From an uncultured Prevotellaceae bacterium (GTDB lineage Bacteria > Bacteroidota > Bacteroidia > Bacteroidales > Muribaculaceae), in assembly GCA_900318335.1 (NCBI GenBank), contig ONKF01000016.1, forward strand, positions 1 to 64,000: a DNA stretch of 64,000 nucleotides. Direction: 5' to 3'. A program made the position numbers and the translations under genes. Below are positions 42,566 through 50,812 of this stretch, piece by piece. The first letter of the stretch is position 1. Every line of letters begins with the position of its first letter. The notes beneath the pieces were generated by a model that saw nothing but the letters and a program-made list of their open reading frames with translations, ran no database searches and was not told the origin of the DNA.

Positions 42566-42596
42566 CAAAGATAGCGCAAAAAAAGCGCAACCACAA
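42566..42596 (-). promoter_or_regulatory. Promoter of the GHL10-dockerin gene, overlapping a terminator
   Basis: On the minus strand TTG (42594-42596), 20 bases and TATCTTTG (42566-42573). The -33 element sits in the loop of the pyrE-operon terminator hairpin (42584-42607). Confidence 0.6.
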
Positions 42597-42607
42597 GCGG
42601 TTGCGCT
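42577..42607 (-). terminator. Terminator of the pyrE-SRPBCC operon
   Basis: On the minus strand AGCGCAACC (42599-42607) pairs with GGTTGCGCT (42584-42592), followed by seven T residues. Confidence 0.85.
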
Positions 42608-42638
42608 CTTACTTATAGTTATTTAACGATTCTACGTC

Positions 42639-43082
42639 CTACAATCTGTCAAAGGGGATACGCGCCAGCAGTTCGCCAAAGCGGTTGGCTCCCTCTTGAA
42701 GCTGTCCCTCGACCATCTTGCGCAGGAAGAACGGCAGCTGCAACTGCAACTCGGCAGTGCTCATCGTCGTGGCATCTGGCTGAGCCTCGAGGTTGATGAC
42801 CATGTTGATGGGCACGGGAGACTGCGATGCGGTATAAACCACGCGTTGCCCCTCGACGCTGTTCTCATGGTCGAGCGCAAGGGTCACCTCGCCCATGGGA
42901 GACTGGATAGAGATTGAATCCTCGCCAAACTTGACCGTATCAAGGTGCTGACGGGCTTCGCCCTGAATCTTGTCGGCATGCTCTTCGATGAGCTGCTGGA
43001 TCAGCGAGGGATTAGTGAGTTTGCCATATATAGTTGCTGCATCACACGCGATAGCGTGGGGAGTGCTCTTGAATGATTCCAT
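42639..43082 (-). CDS. SRPBCC family protein (START/polyketide cyclase-like fold)
   Basis: A 147-residue soluble protein whose pattern fits the SRPBCC helix-grip fold. It has an N-terminal strand (MESFKSTPHAIACDAATIY), central strands (SISIQSPMGEVTLALDHENS) and a long C-terminal helix (VEGQLQEGANRFGELLARIP). These bind a hydrophobic ligand; the ligand is unknown. It lies 35 bases after pyrE in the same direction. I recall this arrangement from other Bacteroidales, which suggests but does not prove a link to pyrimidine synthesis. Confidence 0.7.
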   Translation of the reverse strand: MESFKSTPHAIACDAATIYGKLTNPSLIQQLIEEHADKIQGEARQHLDTVKFGEDSISIQSPMGEVTLALDHENSVEGQRVVYTASQSPVPINMVINLEAQPDATTMSTAELQLQLPFFLRKMVEGQLQEGANRFGELLARIPFDRL

Positions 43083-43117
43083 TTCAGTTGTCAGTTATAA
43101 GTTTTCAGTTTACAGTC

Positions 43118-43780
43118 TTAATCAACGGCATCAAAGCCTGCGGGTGCCCAATTCTCAGGGTCGCTGTGCCACTGTTGCAGAGTCTCGGCATCGGCCTGGG
43201 TAACGTTGCCGCTGTCCATGGCCACATCAAGCATCGTCTCAAAATTGGTCAGCGTGATAATGGGCAGTTTGGCACGCTTGAGCCCCTTGGCAGCGCCCGA
43301 GAACTGATAGTCAAAGATGACCACCGCTCCCAATACGATACCCCCGGCCTCGCGCACGGTGTTGAGGCACTTCAGGCAGTTATTTCCAGTCGAGAGCTGA
43401 TCCTCGATGAGAACAACCTTCTGACCAGGCTTGATATCACCCTCGATGAGGTTTTCCAGGCCATGGTCCTTGGGCGTGGAGCGCACATAGACCATGGGCA
43501 ATGCGAGGGAGTCGGCAACGAGGGCGCCATGGGCAATGGCACCTGTGGCGATACCGGCAATAACGTCAGCATCCCCGAAATTCTCCATGATGAGCCTTGC
43601 CATCTCCACTTTAATCAGGTTACGCACCTCGGGATAGGACAGGGTCATTCTCAGGTCGGTATATATCGGTGAATTCCAGCCTGTGGCCCATGCAAACGGG
43701 CTGTCGGGCTGTAACTTGATTGCACTGATCTGCATCAGTTTCTCGGCAAGTAGGGTATCTAATTTTTTCATCTTGGTCAT
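43118..43780 (-). CDS. pyrE: Orotate phosphoribosyltransferase
   Basis: About 220 residues from the ATG at 43780 (MTKMKKLDTLLAEKL); an internal ATG at 43771 is equally possible. The longer in-frame start at 43834 adds non-conserved residues. PyrE joins orotate to PRPP to make OMP. Motifs include SPIYTDLRMTLSYPEVRNLI, IAGIATGAIAHGALVAD, MVYVRSTPKDHG and the PRPP loop VVLIEDQLSTGNNCLK. That loop has Glu-Asp-Gln where E. coli has two acidic residues. It leads a two-gene operon with the SRPBCC protein. Confidence 0.94.
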   Translation of the reverse strand: MTKMKKLDTLLAEKLMQISAIKLQPDSPFAWATGWNSPIYTDLRMTLSYPEVRNLIKVEMARLIMENFGDADVIAGIATGAIAHGALVADSLALPMVYVRSTPKDHGLENLIEGDIKPGQKVVLIEDQLSTGNNCLKCLNTVREAGGIVLGAVVIFDYQFSGAAKGLKRAKLPIITLTNFETMLDVAMDSGNVTQADAETLQQWHSDPENWAPAGFDAVD

Positions 43781-43908
43781 TAAAGGTTCAAAAAGATTTG
43801 CGAAATTAGCAAAATAATTGCGGTTACACCACACTTCTCAACAAGAAAAAACCAAAAAACTTGTTAAAGCGGCAACAACTGCCCAAAACATGACTCGCCG
43901 ACAGATTA

Positions 43909-43939
43909 TTTGCCATGTCAGAAATAATCATTAACTTTG
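43909..43939 (+). promoter_or_regulatory. Promoter of the patatin-recX-comF operon
   Basis: TTTG (43909-43912), 19 bases and TAACTTTG (43932-43939), about 30 bases before the patatin start codon. Confidence 0.8.
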
Positions 43940-43970
43940 CAGTGAACAAACTACACATCTGTTATAGAAT

Positions 43971-44864
43971 ATGACAAATGGCAAAACGGGCATCGTACTG
44001 GAGGGCGGTGGCATGCGCGGCATGTACACGTGCGGCATCCTGGACGTGCTCATGGAAAATCACATCTATCTCGACGGCATGGTTGGCGTGTCGGCGGGTA
44101 TCGCTTTTGGCTGCAACTTCAAGTCCGGGCAAGTTGGCCGCGCCTTGCGTTACAACGTGCGTTTCGCCAGGGACCGCCGTTATAGCGGAATGTGGTCCTT
44201 GCTGAAAACCGGCAACTACTACAATGCCTGGTTTGCTTACCACATGGTACCCAAGCATTACGATATATTCGACTACAACGCCTTTGAGGACTCTCCCATG
44301 GAATGCTACGCGGTCTGCTTCGACGTGAACACGGGTGAAGGCGTCTATCATCGGCTGGACCGGGTGAATGACGATTTCTTTGAGTGGATTCGCGCTTCGG
44401 CTTCCATGCCCGTGGTCGCACAGCCAGTCGAGGTGGGCGGACACCACTTGCTCGACGGGGGCCTGGCCGATTCCATCCCCCTGGAGTTCATGATGAACAA
44501 GGGATATGAACGCAATGTGGTGATTCTCACGCGCGAGGACGGCTACCGCAAGACGGCCGAACACGGCTTGTGGCTCATGAAACCGCTGCTACGCAAGTAT
44601 CCCAAGGTCATCGAGGCTCTGCAGCACCGTCCTGCCCTGTACAACAAGCAGCTGCAGCTGGTGAAGGAGCAGGAGCGCAAGGGAACGGCATTTGTCTTCA
44701 GGCCCTTGAAGCCGCTGGACGTGAGCCGCACCACCCATGACACCAAGGAGATGAACCGTGTCTACCAGCAGGGTCGTGAGGAGGCGTTGCAACGCCTCGG
44801 TGAACTCAAGAAGTTTCTTGCGGGAGAGGAAGAGACGTCCACACCTGACCAGAACCATGAATAA
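43971..44864 (+). CDS. Patatin-like phospholipase
   Basis: 297 residues. The oxyanion glycine loop LEGGGMRGMY (about 10-19), the nucleophile elbow MVGVSAGIAFG (Ser about 42) and the catalytic Asp in LLDGGLADSIPLEF (about 163) make a complete patatin Ser-Asp dyad. There is no signal peptide, so it acts inside the cell or on the inner face of the membrane. Related proteins hydrolyse phospholipids or lysophospholipids; the substrate here is unknown. It overlaps recX by eight bases. Confidence 0.92.
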   Translation: MTNGKTGIVLEGGGMRGMYTCGILDVLMENHIYLDGMVGVSAGIAFGCNFKSGQVGRALRYNVRFARDRRYSGMWSLLKTGNYYNAWFAYHMVPKHYDIFDYNAFEDSPMECYAVCFDVNTGEGVYHRLDRVNDDFFEWIRASASMPVVAQPVEVGGHHLLDGGLADSIPLEFMMNKGYERNVVILTREDGYRKTAEHGLWLMKPLLRKYPKVIEALQHRPALYNKQLQLVKEQERKGTAFVFRPLKPLDVSRTTHDTKEMNRVYQQGREEALQRLGELKKFLAGEEETSTPDQNHE

Positions 44865-45351
44865 CCCCAGACAGCCCCTCACTCCAGCCCAGGCGATGAA
44901 CCGTGCTGCCGCACTGTGCGCTCGCAGTGAGCAGGCGCCAGGCGACATCCGCGAGAAGCTGTACAAGTGGGGACTGAACAGCAATGACGTGAACCAGATT
45001 CTGAACCAGCTCATCGGGCAAGGCTTTCTTGACGAGCGGCGGTATGCCACAGCTTTTGTCAAGGACAGGTTTGCCTTCAACGGTTGGGGCAAGATCAAGA
45101 TAGCCCACCAACTACGGCAAAAGAGCATCCCCACCGAGGTGATTGACGAGGCAATGAACGCAATCGACGACGAGGCCTACCGTGAACGCCTCATTGAATT
45201 GCTGCGCAGCAAGTGGCGCACAGTCAAGAGCCGCGAACCTCGTGCAGCATGGGCGGCGATGATGCGATTTGCGGCATCAAGAGGTTTTGAGGCGGCGCTG
45301 TCCAGTGAGTGTGTCAAGCAAGTGACCCGTATTGATGCTGAAGACGATTAA
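44857..45351 (+). CDS. recX: RecA regulatory protein RecX
   Basis: 164 residues from the ATG at 44857, which overlaps the end of the patatin gene. The three-helix repeats of RecX are visible, for example REKLYKWGLNSNDVNQILNQ, LIGQGFLDERRYATAFVKDR and GWGKIKIAHQLRQKSIPTEV. RecX caps and destabilises RecA filaments. recA lies about 17 kb away, so the two are not co-transcribed here. The stop overlaps the comF start by 17 bases. Confidence 0.92.
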   Translation: MNNPRQPLTPAQAMNRAAALCARSEQAPGDIREKLYKWGLNSNDVNQILNQLIGQGFLDERRYATAFVKDRFAFNGWGKIKIAHQLRQKSIPTEVIDEAMNAIDDEAYRERLIELLRSKWRTVKSREPRAAWAAMMRFAASRGFEAALSSECVKQVTRIDAEDD

Positions 45352-46042
45352 ACAATGGCTGAATGCTGCCACCGATGTGGTGATGCCACGTGTCTGCCCC
45401 GTGTGCGGAAAAGCCCTCGACAGCGATGAGCAGTGGTTGTGCCGCAAGTGCCTGGCATCTCTGCCGCGCACCCATTATGAGGACGTGGATTTCAACACCA
45501 TGGAACAGCACTTCGCCGGCAAGGTGCGCATTGAACGTGCCACTGCCTATTTCTTCTACGAGAAAGGCTCTCCCTATGCCTCTATCCTGCACGATATCAA
45601 GTACCACAGCACGCCCAAGATGGGACGATGGCTCACGGCACGCGCCGTGCGCGATATGGAAGCGAGCCATTTCTTTGACGGCATCGACATGGTTACCGCT
45701 GTCCCCCTGCACCGCAGCAAACTCGCCCACCGCGGCTACAACCAGAGCGAGTACCTGGCCCGAGGCATCGCCGACGCCTTAAGTATCCCCTATCTCGAAA
45801 CGCTGAAAGCCATTCGCCCCCACTCCACCCAGACCCACAAAGGCGCCCTTGAACGCTGGCAGAACATCCAGGGCAACTACGCACTCAACAAAAATGCCGA
45901 CCTCCTGGCCGGCAAGCACATTCTCCTGGTTGATGACGTTATCACTACGGGTTCGACACTCATCGCGTGTGCCACCCAACTCAAGGCGATTCCCGAAGTA
46001 AAAGTGTCCCTCTTCACGTTAGCCGCAGCAAGACTCGAGTGA
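45335..46042 (+). CDS. ComF-family phosphoribosyltransferase-like protein
   Basis: 235 residues from the ATG at 45335. An N-terminal zinc finger (CPVCGKAL with CRKC) is followed by the type I PRTase fold with [20 protein letters not shown] and the PRPP loop [14 protein letters not shown]. In naturally competent bacteria ComF is linked to uptake of single-stranded DNA. In Bacteroidota it is a conserved gene of unclear role. It is translationally coupled to recX. Confidence 0.93.
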   Translation: MLKTIKQWLNAATDVVMPRVCPVCGKALDSDEQWLCRKCLASLPRTHYEDVDFNTMEQHFAGKVRIERATAYFFYEKGSPYASILHDIKYHSTPKMGRWLTARAVRDMEASHFFDGIDMVTAVPLHRSKLAHRGYNQSEYLARGIADALSIPYLETLKAIRPHSTQTHKGALERWQNIQGNYALNKNADLLAGKHILLVDDVITTGSTLIACATQLKAIPEVKVSLFTLAAARLE

Positions 46043-46056
46043 TCCTTCGGTAATAT

Positions 46057-46179
46057 GGTGGATAGGTGGATGGGTGAATGGGTGGATAGGTGGATGGGTG
46101 AATGGGTGGATAGGTGGATAGGTGGATAAGTGGATGGGTGGATGGGTGGATGGGTGGATGGGTGGATGGGTGGATGGGG
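46057..46179. repeat. Octanucleotide minisatellite (GGTGGATG/GGTGGATA)
   Basis: About fifteen tandem 8-base units, mostly GGTGGATG or GGTGGATA with a few GGTGAATG. The array fills the gap between comF and the four-helix-bundle gene and ends exactly at the latter's stop codon. On the plus strand it is G-rich and free of C. Array length is expected to vary between strains. Confidence 0.9.
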
Positions 46180-46554
46180 TTATAGTTGATTCTTCTTTGC
46201 GCGGTGTAAACCGTTAAGCATATTTGAAGTTGACTGGATAAGAGGCTTAATTTGATTAAACTCTTCTTCAGTAATGTATCCTAAATCCATTGCAATCTGC
46301 AGTTGGCAATAGACCTCCATCAATGAGCCAAAGGCGATTTCAAGAAAATGAATCGTTTCTTTGACGGCTACCCTGCTAACACCTTCGGCGATGTTGGAAG
46401 GAACCGAAATTGCGGCACGACGCATCTGGTCGCATAGGCCAAACCTTTCATCAACTGGAAATTTCTTGACAAGATTGTAGACAGCCACAACCACCTGCCG
46501 AGACTGCTGCCACACATCAAGTTTCTCAAAATGATATATCTTCGTCATACCCAT
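46180..46554 (-). CDS. Four-helix-bundle protein (23S rRNA intervening-sequence / S23 type)
   Basis: A 124-residue protein of the TIGR02436/PF05635 family. Family motifs include [40 protein letters not shown] and [20 protein letters not shown]. Members occur inside 23S rRNA genes, next to diversity-generating retroelements (Avd) and as scattered orphans; they bind nucleic acid. This copy is an orphan flanked by two different minisatellites, a position that suggests recent insertion or expansion. Confidence 0.92.
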   Translation of the reverse strand: MGMTKIYHFEKLDVWQQSRQVVVAVYNLVKKFPVDERFGLCDQMRRAAISVPSNIAEGVSRVAVKETIHFLEIAFGSLMEVYCQLQIAMDLGYITEEEFNQIKPLIQSTSNMLNGLHRAKKNQL

Positions 46555-46563
46555 TTACTCCTT

Positions 46564-46611
46564 ATACACAAATACACCCATACACAAATACACCCATACA
46601 CAAATACACCA
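46564..46611. repeat. Three tandem copies of a 16-base unit
   Basis: ATACACAAATACACCC occurs three times in succession, the last with one change. It lies just upstream of the four-helix-bundle gene and is unrelated in sequence to the 8-base array on the other side. Confidence 0.9.
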
Positions 46612-46612
46612 G

Positions 46613-46638
46613 CAACGGCGCCTCGATGGGCGCCGTTG
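46613..46638 (-). terminator. Hairpin after the omega-like subunit gene
   Basis: AACGGCGCC (46614-46622) pairs with GGCGCCGTT (46629-46637). It lies just past the stop of the minus-strand gene, without a clear U tract. Confidence 0.5.
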
Positions 46639-46641
46639 ACT

Positions 46642-46974
46642 TTAAAACTCTTCCTTTTCCTTTGCCAAGTTGCGGTAGGCTAACTTGTCCTCCAAGTATT
46701 CCTGAGTTGCTATCAGGGTGGGCTTGGGAAGTTTCTCGTAATACTTCGAGATCTCGATTTGCTCACGGTTCTCGCTGATTTCCTCAAGGTTGTCACTCAT
46801 TGAGGCAAATTCCTGAAGCTTCTTCTCAAGGTCAGACTTCATCTCAGCTGCAATCTGGTTGGCTCGCTTGCTGATAATGCAAACGGTCTCGTAGATGTTG
46901 CCCGTGGGCTCTGCCATCTCAATGATGTCATGAACTGTCGTAGTGAGCGGCGCGTTAGTTTTCTTGTAATCCAT
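46642..46974 (-). CDS. rpoZ: RNA polymerase omega/Rpb6-like subunit
   Basis: 110 residues. The segment GNIYETVCIISKRANQIAAE matches the omega core, which clasps the beta' subunit. The acidic and Lys-rich C-terminal part is typical of Bacteroidota omega proteins, which are diverged from E. coli. It lies 48 bases after bamD on the same strand, an arrangement I recall from Bacteroides. The family call rests on this context plus the core motif. Confidence 0.8.
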   Translation of the reverse strand: MDYKKTNAPLTTTVHDIIEMAEPTGNIYETVCIISKRANQIAAEMKSDLEKKLQEFASMSDNLEEISENREQIEISKYYEKLPKPTLIATQEYLEDKLAYRNLAKEKEEF

Positions 46975-47022
46975 GTCTTACTTGAAGTTTATAATAATGT
47001 GTTGATGATTTCGGCTTGATGA

Positions 47023-47829
47023 TCAATTGCCATTCACATGCTTGTTGGCAATCTTATAGATGTTGTCGGCTTCCTTGCGCATCTTGCTCTCGGGATAGTC
47101 GTTGATAAACGAGTAATACTCGTCGATGACTGTGCGGAAGCGATCCAACTTCTTCTCGACAACGCTCTCGCTGGCCTCCTTGAAGCGGGCGCGCAGCACG
47201 AGCATCTCCAGTTCCTCTTTATACTTGCTGTAGGGATAGGACTTGATAGCGTTCTTGGCTGTTATCACAGCGCTCTCATAGTTGTTACCCATGTAGTTGC
47301 CCAAGTTGTAATAGAGCGTGGCGTTCTGCAACTCCTTGAGCACCAATTTGTCCTGCAGCTCAAACACCGCACTCTGGGCAATCGAGGCCTTGTCACTTTT
47401 GGGGTAGTAGTCCAGGAATGCCTGCAACTCCTCCATCGCACGGATGGTCTCGCTCTGATCCAACTGCGCTTCTGGCGAATCGAGATAGAAGCCATAACCG
47501 GCATAGAACCGCGCCAACTCAGCATACTGGCCGCGCGGGTAGCGCTGATAATACTGCTTGAAGTAGGAACCGGCACTGATGTAGTCCTTGTTCTCGTAGT
47601 AGCTGAGCCCCAACAGGTAGAGCGATTCTTCGGCCTTGGGGGTACCACGGAAGATGGGCACCAGCTCGCTCAGAATCGTGTAGGCCTGGGCGTAGCGCTT
47701 GTTCTCAAACGCCTTTTTGGCATAGACATACTTGTACTCAAGGTCATTGCTCTTCATCACCTTGTTGTACTCGCCACAGCTCATTAGGACACAGGCCAGA
47801 GCCAATATTATCGTCAATCTCTTGATCAT
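47023..47829 (-). CDS. bamD: Outer membrane protein assembly factor BamD
   Basis: 268 residues from the ATG at 47829. An ATG at 47850 would leave almost no leader and would spoil the lipoprotein signal. The signal MIKRLTIILALACVLMSC is followed by TPR-like repeats (YVYAKKAFENKRYAQAYTIL, ESLYLLGLSYYENKDYISAG, QYYQRYPRGQYAELARFYAG). BamD is the essential lipoprotein partner of BamA in outer-membrane beta-barrel insertion. It leads an operon with the omega-like gene. Confidence 0.94.
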   Translation of the reverse strand: MIKRLTIILALACVLMSCGEYNKVMKSNDLEYKYVYAKKAFENKRYAQAYTILSELVPIFRGTPKAEESLYLLGLSYYENKDYISAGSYFKQYYQRYPRGQYAELARFYAGYGFYLDSPEAQLDQSETIRAMEELQAFLDYYPKSDKASIAQSAVFELQDKLVLKELQNATLYYNLGNYMGNNYESAVITAKNAIKSYPYSKYKEELEMLVLRARFKEASESVVEKKLDRFRTVIDEYYSFINDYPESKMRKEADNIYKIANKHVNGN

Positions 47830-47858
47830 TACGAAGTCGATTTTGCGCATTTAGCCCG

Positions 47859-47890
47859 CAAAATTACTCTTTTTTTTTAAGATGTACAAA
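47859..47890 (-). promoter_or_regulatory. Promoter of the bamD operon
   Basis: On the minus strand TTTG (47887-47890), 20 bases and TAATTTTG (47859-47866). Confidence 0.8.
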
Positions 47891-48023
47891 TTCAATATCC
47901 AAAACCATAAATTATTTCGCAAAATTTAACAGCCTTGATTGGAAAAATAGAGTGCCGTGACCCATGTTTCAATGTTTTGTTGTAAATTTGTGGGATTAAA
48001 CAACTTTAAAACTGAATCATATT

Positions 48024-48476
48024 ATGAAGATTGGAGATAAGATTCCCGAGATGTTGGGCGTTGACATGAATGGCAACGAAGTGAAGGCCAGCGACTTTGC
48101 AGGCAAGAAACTGATTATTTACTTTTACCCTAAGGACAACACGCCCGGCTGCACTGCCGAGGCTTGCAGCCTGGCGACCGGCTACGGCGCCCTCAAGCGT
48201 GCGGGCTACGCCCTGCTGGGCGTGAGCAAGGACAGCGCCAAGAGCCACCAGAAGTTTGCCGAGAAATACAGCCTGCCCTTCCCGCTCATCGCCGACGTGG
48301 ACACGACGCTGAATCAAGCATTTGGCGTCTGGCGCGAGAAGAAAATGGCGGGTCGCACCTATATGGGCACCGTGCGCGCCACCTTCATCATCGATGAGCA
48401 GGGCATCGTCAAGCACATCATCGAGAAAGTGAACACCAAGGACAGCGCTAACCAGATTCTGGAACTTGGATTTTAA
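48024..48476 (+). CDS. bcp: Thiol peroxidase, Bcp/PrxQ type
   Basis: 150 residues. The peroxidatic Cys is in DNTPGCTAEACSL and the resolving Cys lies five residues later, the spacing of atypical two-Cys PrxQ. The fold elements YFYPKDNTPG, LLGVSKDSAKSHQKFAEKY and FIIDEQGIVKHIIEKV are complete. It reduces hydrogen and lipid peroxides with thioredoxin as donor. TAAATTTG at 47984-47991 is the -7 element. A short GCCGTGAC/GTCACGGC hairpin follows the gene (48491-48509). Confidence 0.95.
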   Translation: MKIGDKIPEMLGVDMNGNEVKASDFAGKKLIIYFYPKDNTPGCTAEACSLATGYGALKRAGYALLGVSKDSAKSHQKFAEKYSLPFPLIADVDTTLNQAFGVWREKKMAGRTYMGTVRATFIIDEQGIVKHIIEKVNTKDSANQILELGF

Positions 48477-48530
48477 TCATTAGGTCAACTGTGCCGTGAC
48501 TCCGTCACGGCCCCAAATCAAAGAGCAAAC

Positions 48531-50699
48531 ATGAAAAAGATAGTTCTCACACTCGCAATGCTGGTGCTCGCCATCAGCGCCAACGCATTGACCCTTGAGG
48601 AATGTGTACTGCGCGGCAATTCTCCCCGTGGCATCGGTGCCATGCAGCCCGCCAAGAACGACGGCCGTTACTTTTACCGCTTGAGCGACAACGGCAACAG
48701 CATCATGCGCATCGGCTACGCCAAGGGCGACGAGAGCGTCCTGGTGGACACCAGCAACGAGATGGTCACGGGCTGGGACGACTTTGAGGTGACTGCCGAT
48801 GGCGCCTACGTGCTGCTGTGGAACAACTCACAGGAGATATACCGTTACAGTTTCAGCGCCGATTACTACGTCTATGACCTCAAGAACAAGACCATGAAAG
48901 CCCTGAGCGACGGCGGCGGAGAGGAGATCGCGACCCTTTCGCCCGACGGCAAGCGCGTGGCCTATGTCAAGGGCAACAACGTGTTTGTGCGCAACCTCAT
49001 CGACGGGACCACTGTGCAGGTGACCCGCGACGGCGAGAAAAACAAGATCATCTATGGCGTGCCCGACTGGGTTTATCAAGAGGAATTGGGAATGCTCAAC
49101 ACGCTCAAATGGTCGAGCGACAGCCGTTCGCTGGCCTTCCTGCGCTGGGACGAGAGCCAGGTCAAGATGGCGTCGATGGTCATCTACCAGGGCACGTGCA
49201 ACCCGCGCGACGAGTATGCCCTCTACCCCGGCCGCTACGACTTCAAGTACCCCGTTGCCGGCGAGAAGAACTCCATTGTGAGCGTTCACTGTTATGACGT
49301 TGTAGACGGCACTTTCAAGAAACTCAACGTGCCCCTTGACGAGGAGGATTACGTCTGCCACATCACCTTCAGCCCCGATCCCCAGCGCCTGATGGTACAG
49401 CGCCTGAACCGCCACCAGAACGACCTGCGCATCTATGCTGTCAACCCCATGACAGGCGATGCCAAGCAGGTCTATCAAGAGACTTCAGACACCTGGGTGG
49501 ACGCCGAGACCAGCCAGCAGGTGCAGTATGAGGACAATTTCTTTGTCATCCCCAGCGAGCGCTCGGGCTACATGCAGCTCTACCAGTATGACCTGGACGG
49601 CAACCTGATGCGCCAGCTCACCAACGACAACAACAAGATCGTGTCACAATTCTATGGCTACGACAAGGCAACCAAGCGCTTCTATTACCAGGCCTCATGC
49701 GGTCCGCTCAACCGTGTCGTCGAGTGTGTGGACACCAAGGGAAAAGTGACCCGTCTCGCTCCGTCAACGGCTGATGGCCAAGGAACTGCGTCCGCCATCT
49801 TCAACGGAGACTTCAGCTACTACGTGGGACGTTACAGCGACGCGTCCACGCCCGACCAGTACCGCATCTACGACCGCAAGGGCAAGCGCGTCCGCGACCT
49901 GCAGCTCAACGAGGAGTATGCTCGCCGCTACACCGCCGTTGATATCCCCAAAAAGGAATTCTTCACCATGGAGCATGACGGCTTCACCCTTAACGGTTAC
50001 ATGATCAAGCCTGTGAACTTCGACCCGTCCAAGAAATATCCCGTCATCATGGAGCATTACAACGGCCCCGGTTCACAGGAAGTGCTCAACAAGTGGCGCA
50101 TGGGTTGGGAGCAGTATTTCGCTACCCAGGGTTATATTGTTTGCGAGGTGGATAGCCGTGGTACGGGCTTCCGTGGCAAGGATTTCGAGTCTATCACCTA
50201 TCTTAATTTAGGTAAATATGAGACCGAGGATGCTGTTGCCGCCGCCAACTACATGGCCCAGCAGCCGTGGGTCGATGCCGACCACATCGGTATCATGGGC
50301 TGGAGCTACGGTGGTTTCCAGACCCTCATGGCAATGAGTGAGCCGGGCAGCAACTACGCCTGCGGTGTGAGCATCGCCCCGGTGACGACGTGGCGTTACT
50401 ATGACAGCATCTACACCGAGCGCTACATGCGCACGCCTCAAGAGAATCCCGAGGGCTACAGCAACTTCCCCCTGAACCGTGCCGAGAATCTCAATGGCCG
50501 CGTGCTCATCATGTTTGGCAGCGCCGACGATAACGTGCACATTGTCAACTCGATGCAGTATGTCTCCAAACTGGTTGACATGAACCGCACCTGTGACATG
50601 ATGGTCTTCCCCAACATGAACCACAGCATACGCGACTGCTCGGCCCGCTACGTGGTCTACAAGCGCGCCCTCGAGTTCTACGACCAATACCTCAAGTAA
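48531..50699 (+). CDS. S9 family prolyl oligopeptidase, dipeptidyl peptidase IV-like
   Basis: 722 residues with a signal peptide (to ISANALTLE), so periplasmic or surface. The N-terminal two thirds form the DPP-IV beta-propeller (WSSDSRSLAFLRWDESQVKM and related blades). The C-terminal alpha/beta hydrolase has Ser in GIMGWSYGGFQTLMA (about 591), Asp in MFGSADDNVHI (about 665) and His in PNMNHSIRD (about 697). It removes Xaa-Pro or Xaa-Ala dipeptides from peptides, which suits a proteolytic gut organism. Confidence 0.94.
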   Translation: MKKIVLTLAMLVLAISANALTLEECVLRGNSPRGIGAMQPAKNDGRYFYRLSDNGNSIMRIGYAKGDESVLVDTSNEMVTGWDDFEVTADGAYVLLWNNSQEIYRYSFSADYYVYDLKNKTMKALSDGGGEEIATLSPDGKRVAYVKGNNVFVRNLIDGTTVQVTRDGEKNKIIYGVPDWVYQEELGMLNTLKWSSDSRSLAFLRWDESQVKMASMVIYQGTCNPRDEYALYPGRYDFKYPVAGEKNSIVSVHCYDVVDGTFKKLNVPLDEEDYVCHITFSPDPQRLMVQRLNRHQNDLRIYAVNPMTGDAKQVYQETSDTWVDAETSQQVQYEDNFFVIPSERSGYMQLYQYDLDGNLMRQLTNDNNKIVSQFYGYDKATKRFYYQASCGPLNRVVECVDTKGKVTRLAPSTADGQGTASAIFNGDFSYYVGRYSDASTPDQYRIYDRKGKRVRDLQLNEEYARRYTAVDIPKKEFFTMEHDGFTLNGYMIKPVNFDPSKKYPVIMEHYNGPGSQEVLNKWRMGWEQYFATQGYIVCEVDSRGTGFRGKDFESITYLNLGKYETEDAVAAANYMAQQPWVDADHIGIMGWSYGGFQTLMAMSEPGSNYACGVSIAPVTTWRYYDSIYTERYMRTPQENPEGYSNFPLNRAENLNGRVLIMFGSADDNVHIVNSMQYVSKLVDMNRTCDMMVFPNMNHSIRDCSARYVVYKRALEFYDQYLK

Positions 50700-50712
50700 A
50701 CCCTAATAATAA

Positions 50713-50781
50713 GAAGACAAGAATGACAAAAAAGACAATTATTAATAATATCATTTTGTCCTTCTTGTCTTTCTTGTCTTC
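50713..50781 (+). terminator. Long imperfect hairpin after the DPP-IV-like gene
   Basis: GAAGACAAGAATGACAAAAA faces TTGTCCTTCTTGTCTTTCTT and its continuation; about 26-base arms pair with a few mismatches around an AT-rich loop. The arms are built from degenerate AAGACAAGAA units. It could terminate the peptidase transcript. Confidence 0.55.
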
Positions 50782-50812
50782 ATAACAATTCGCATTTAAA
50801 AAAGAGTTGCAG

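Noticed and set aside
46057-46179. Possible CRISPR array
   Set aside because: Units are 8 bases, contiguous and without spacers, and no cas genes are present. It is a minisatellite.
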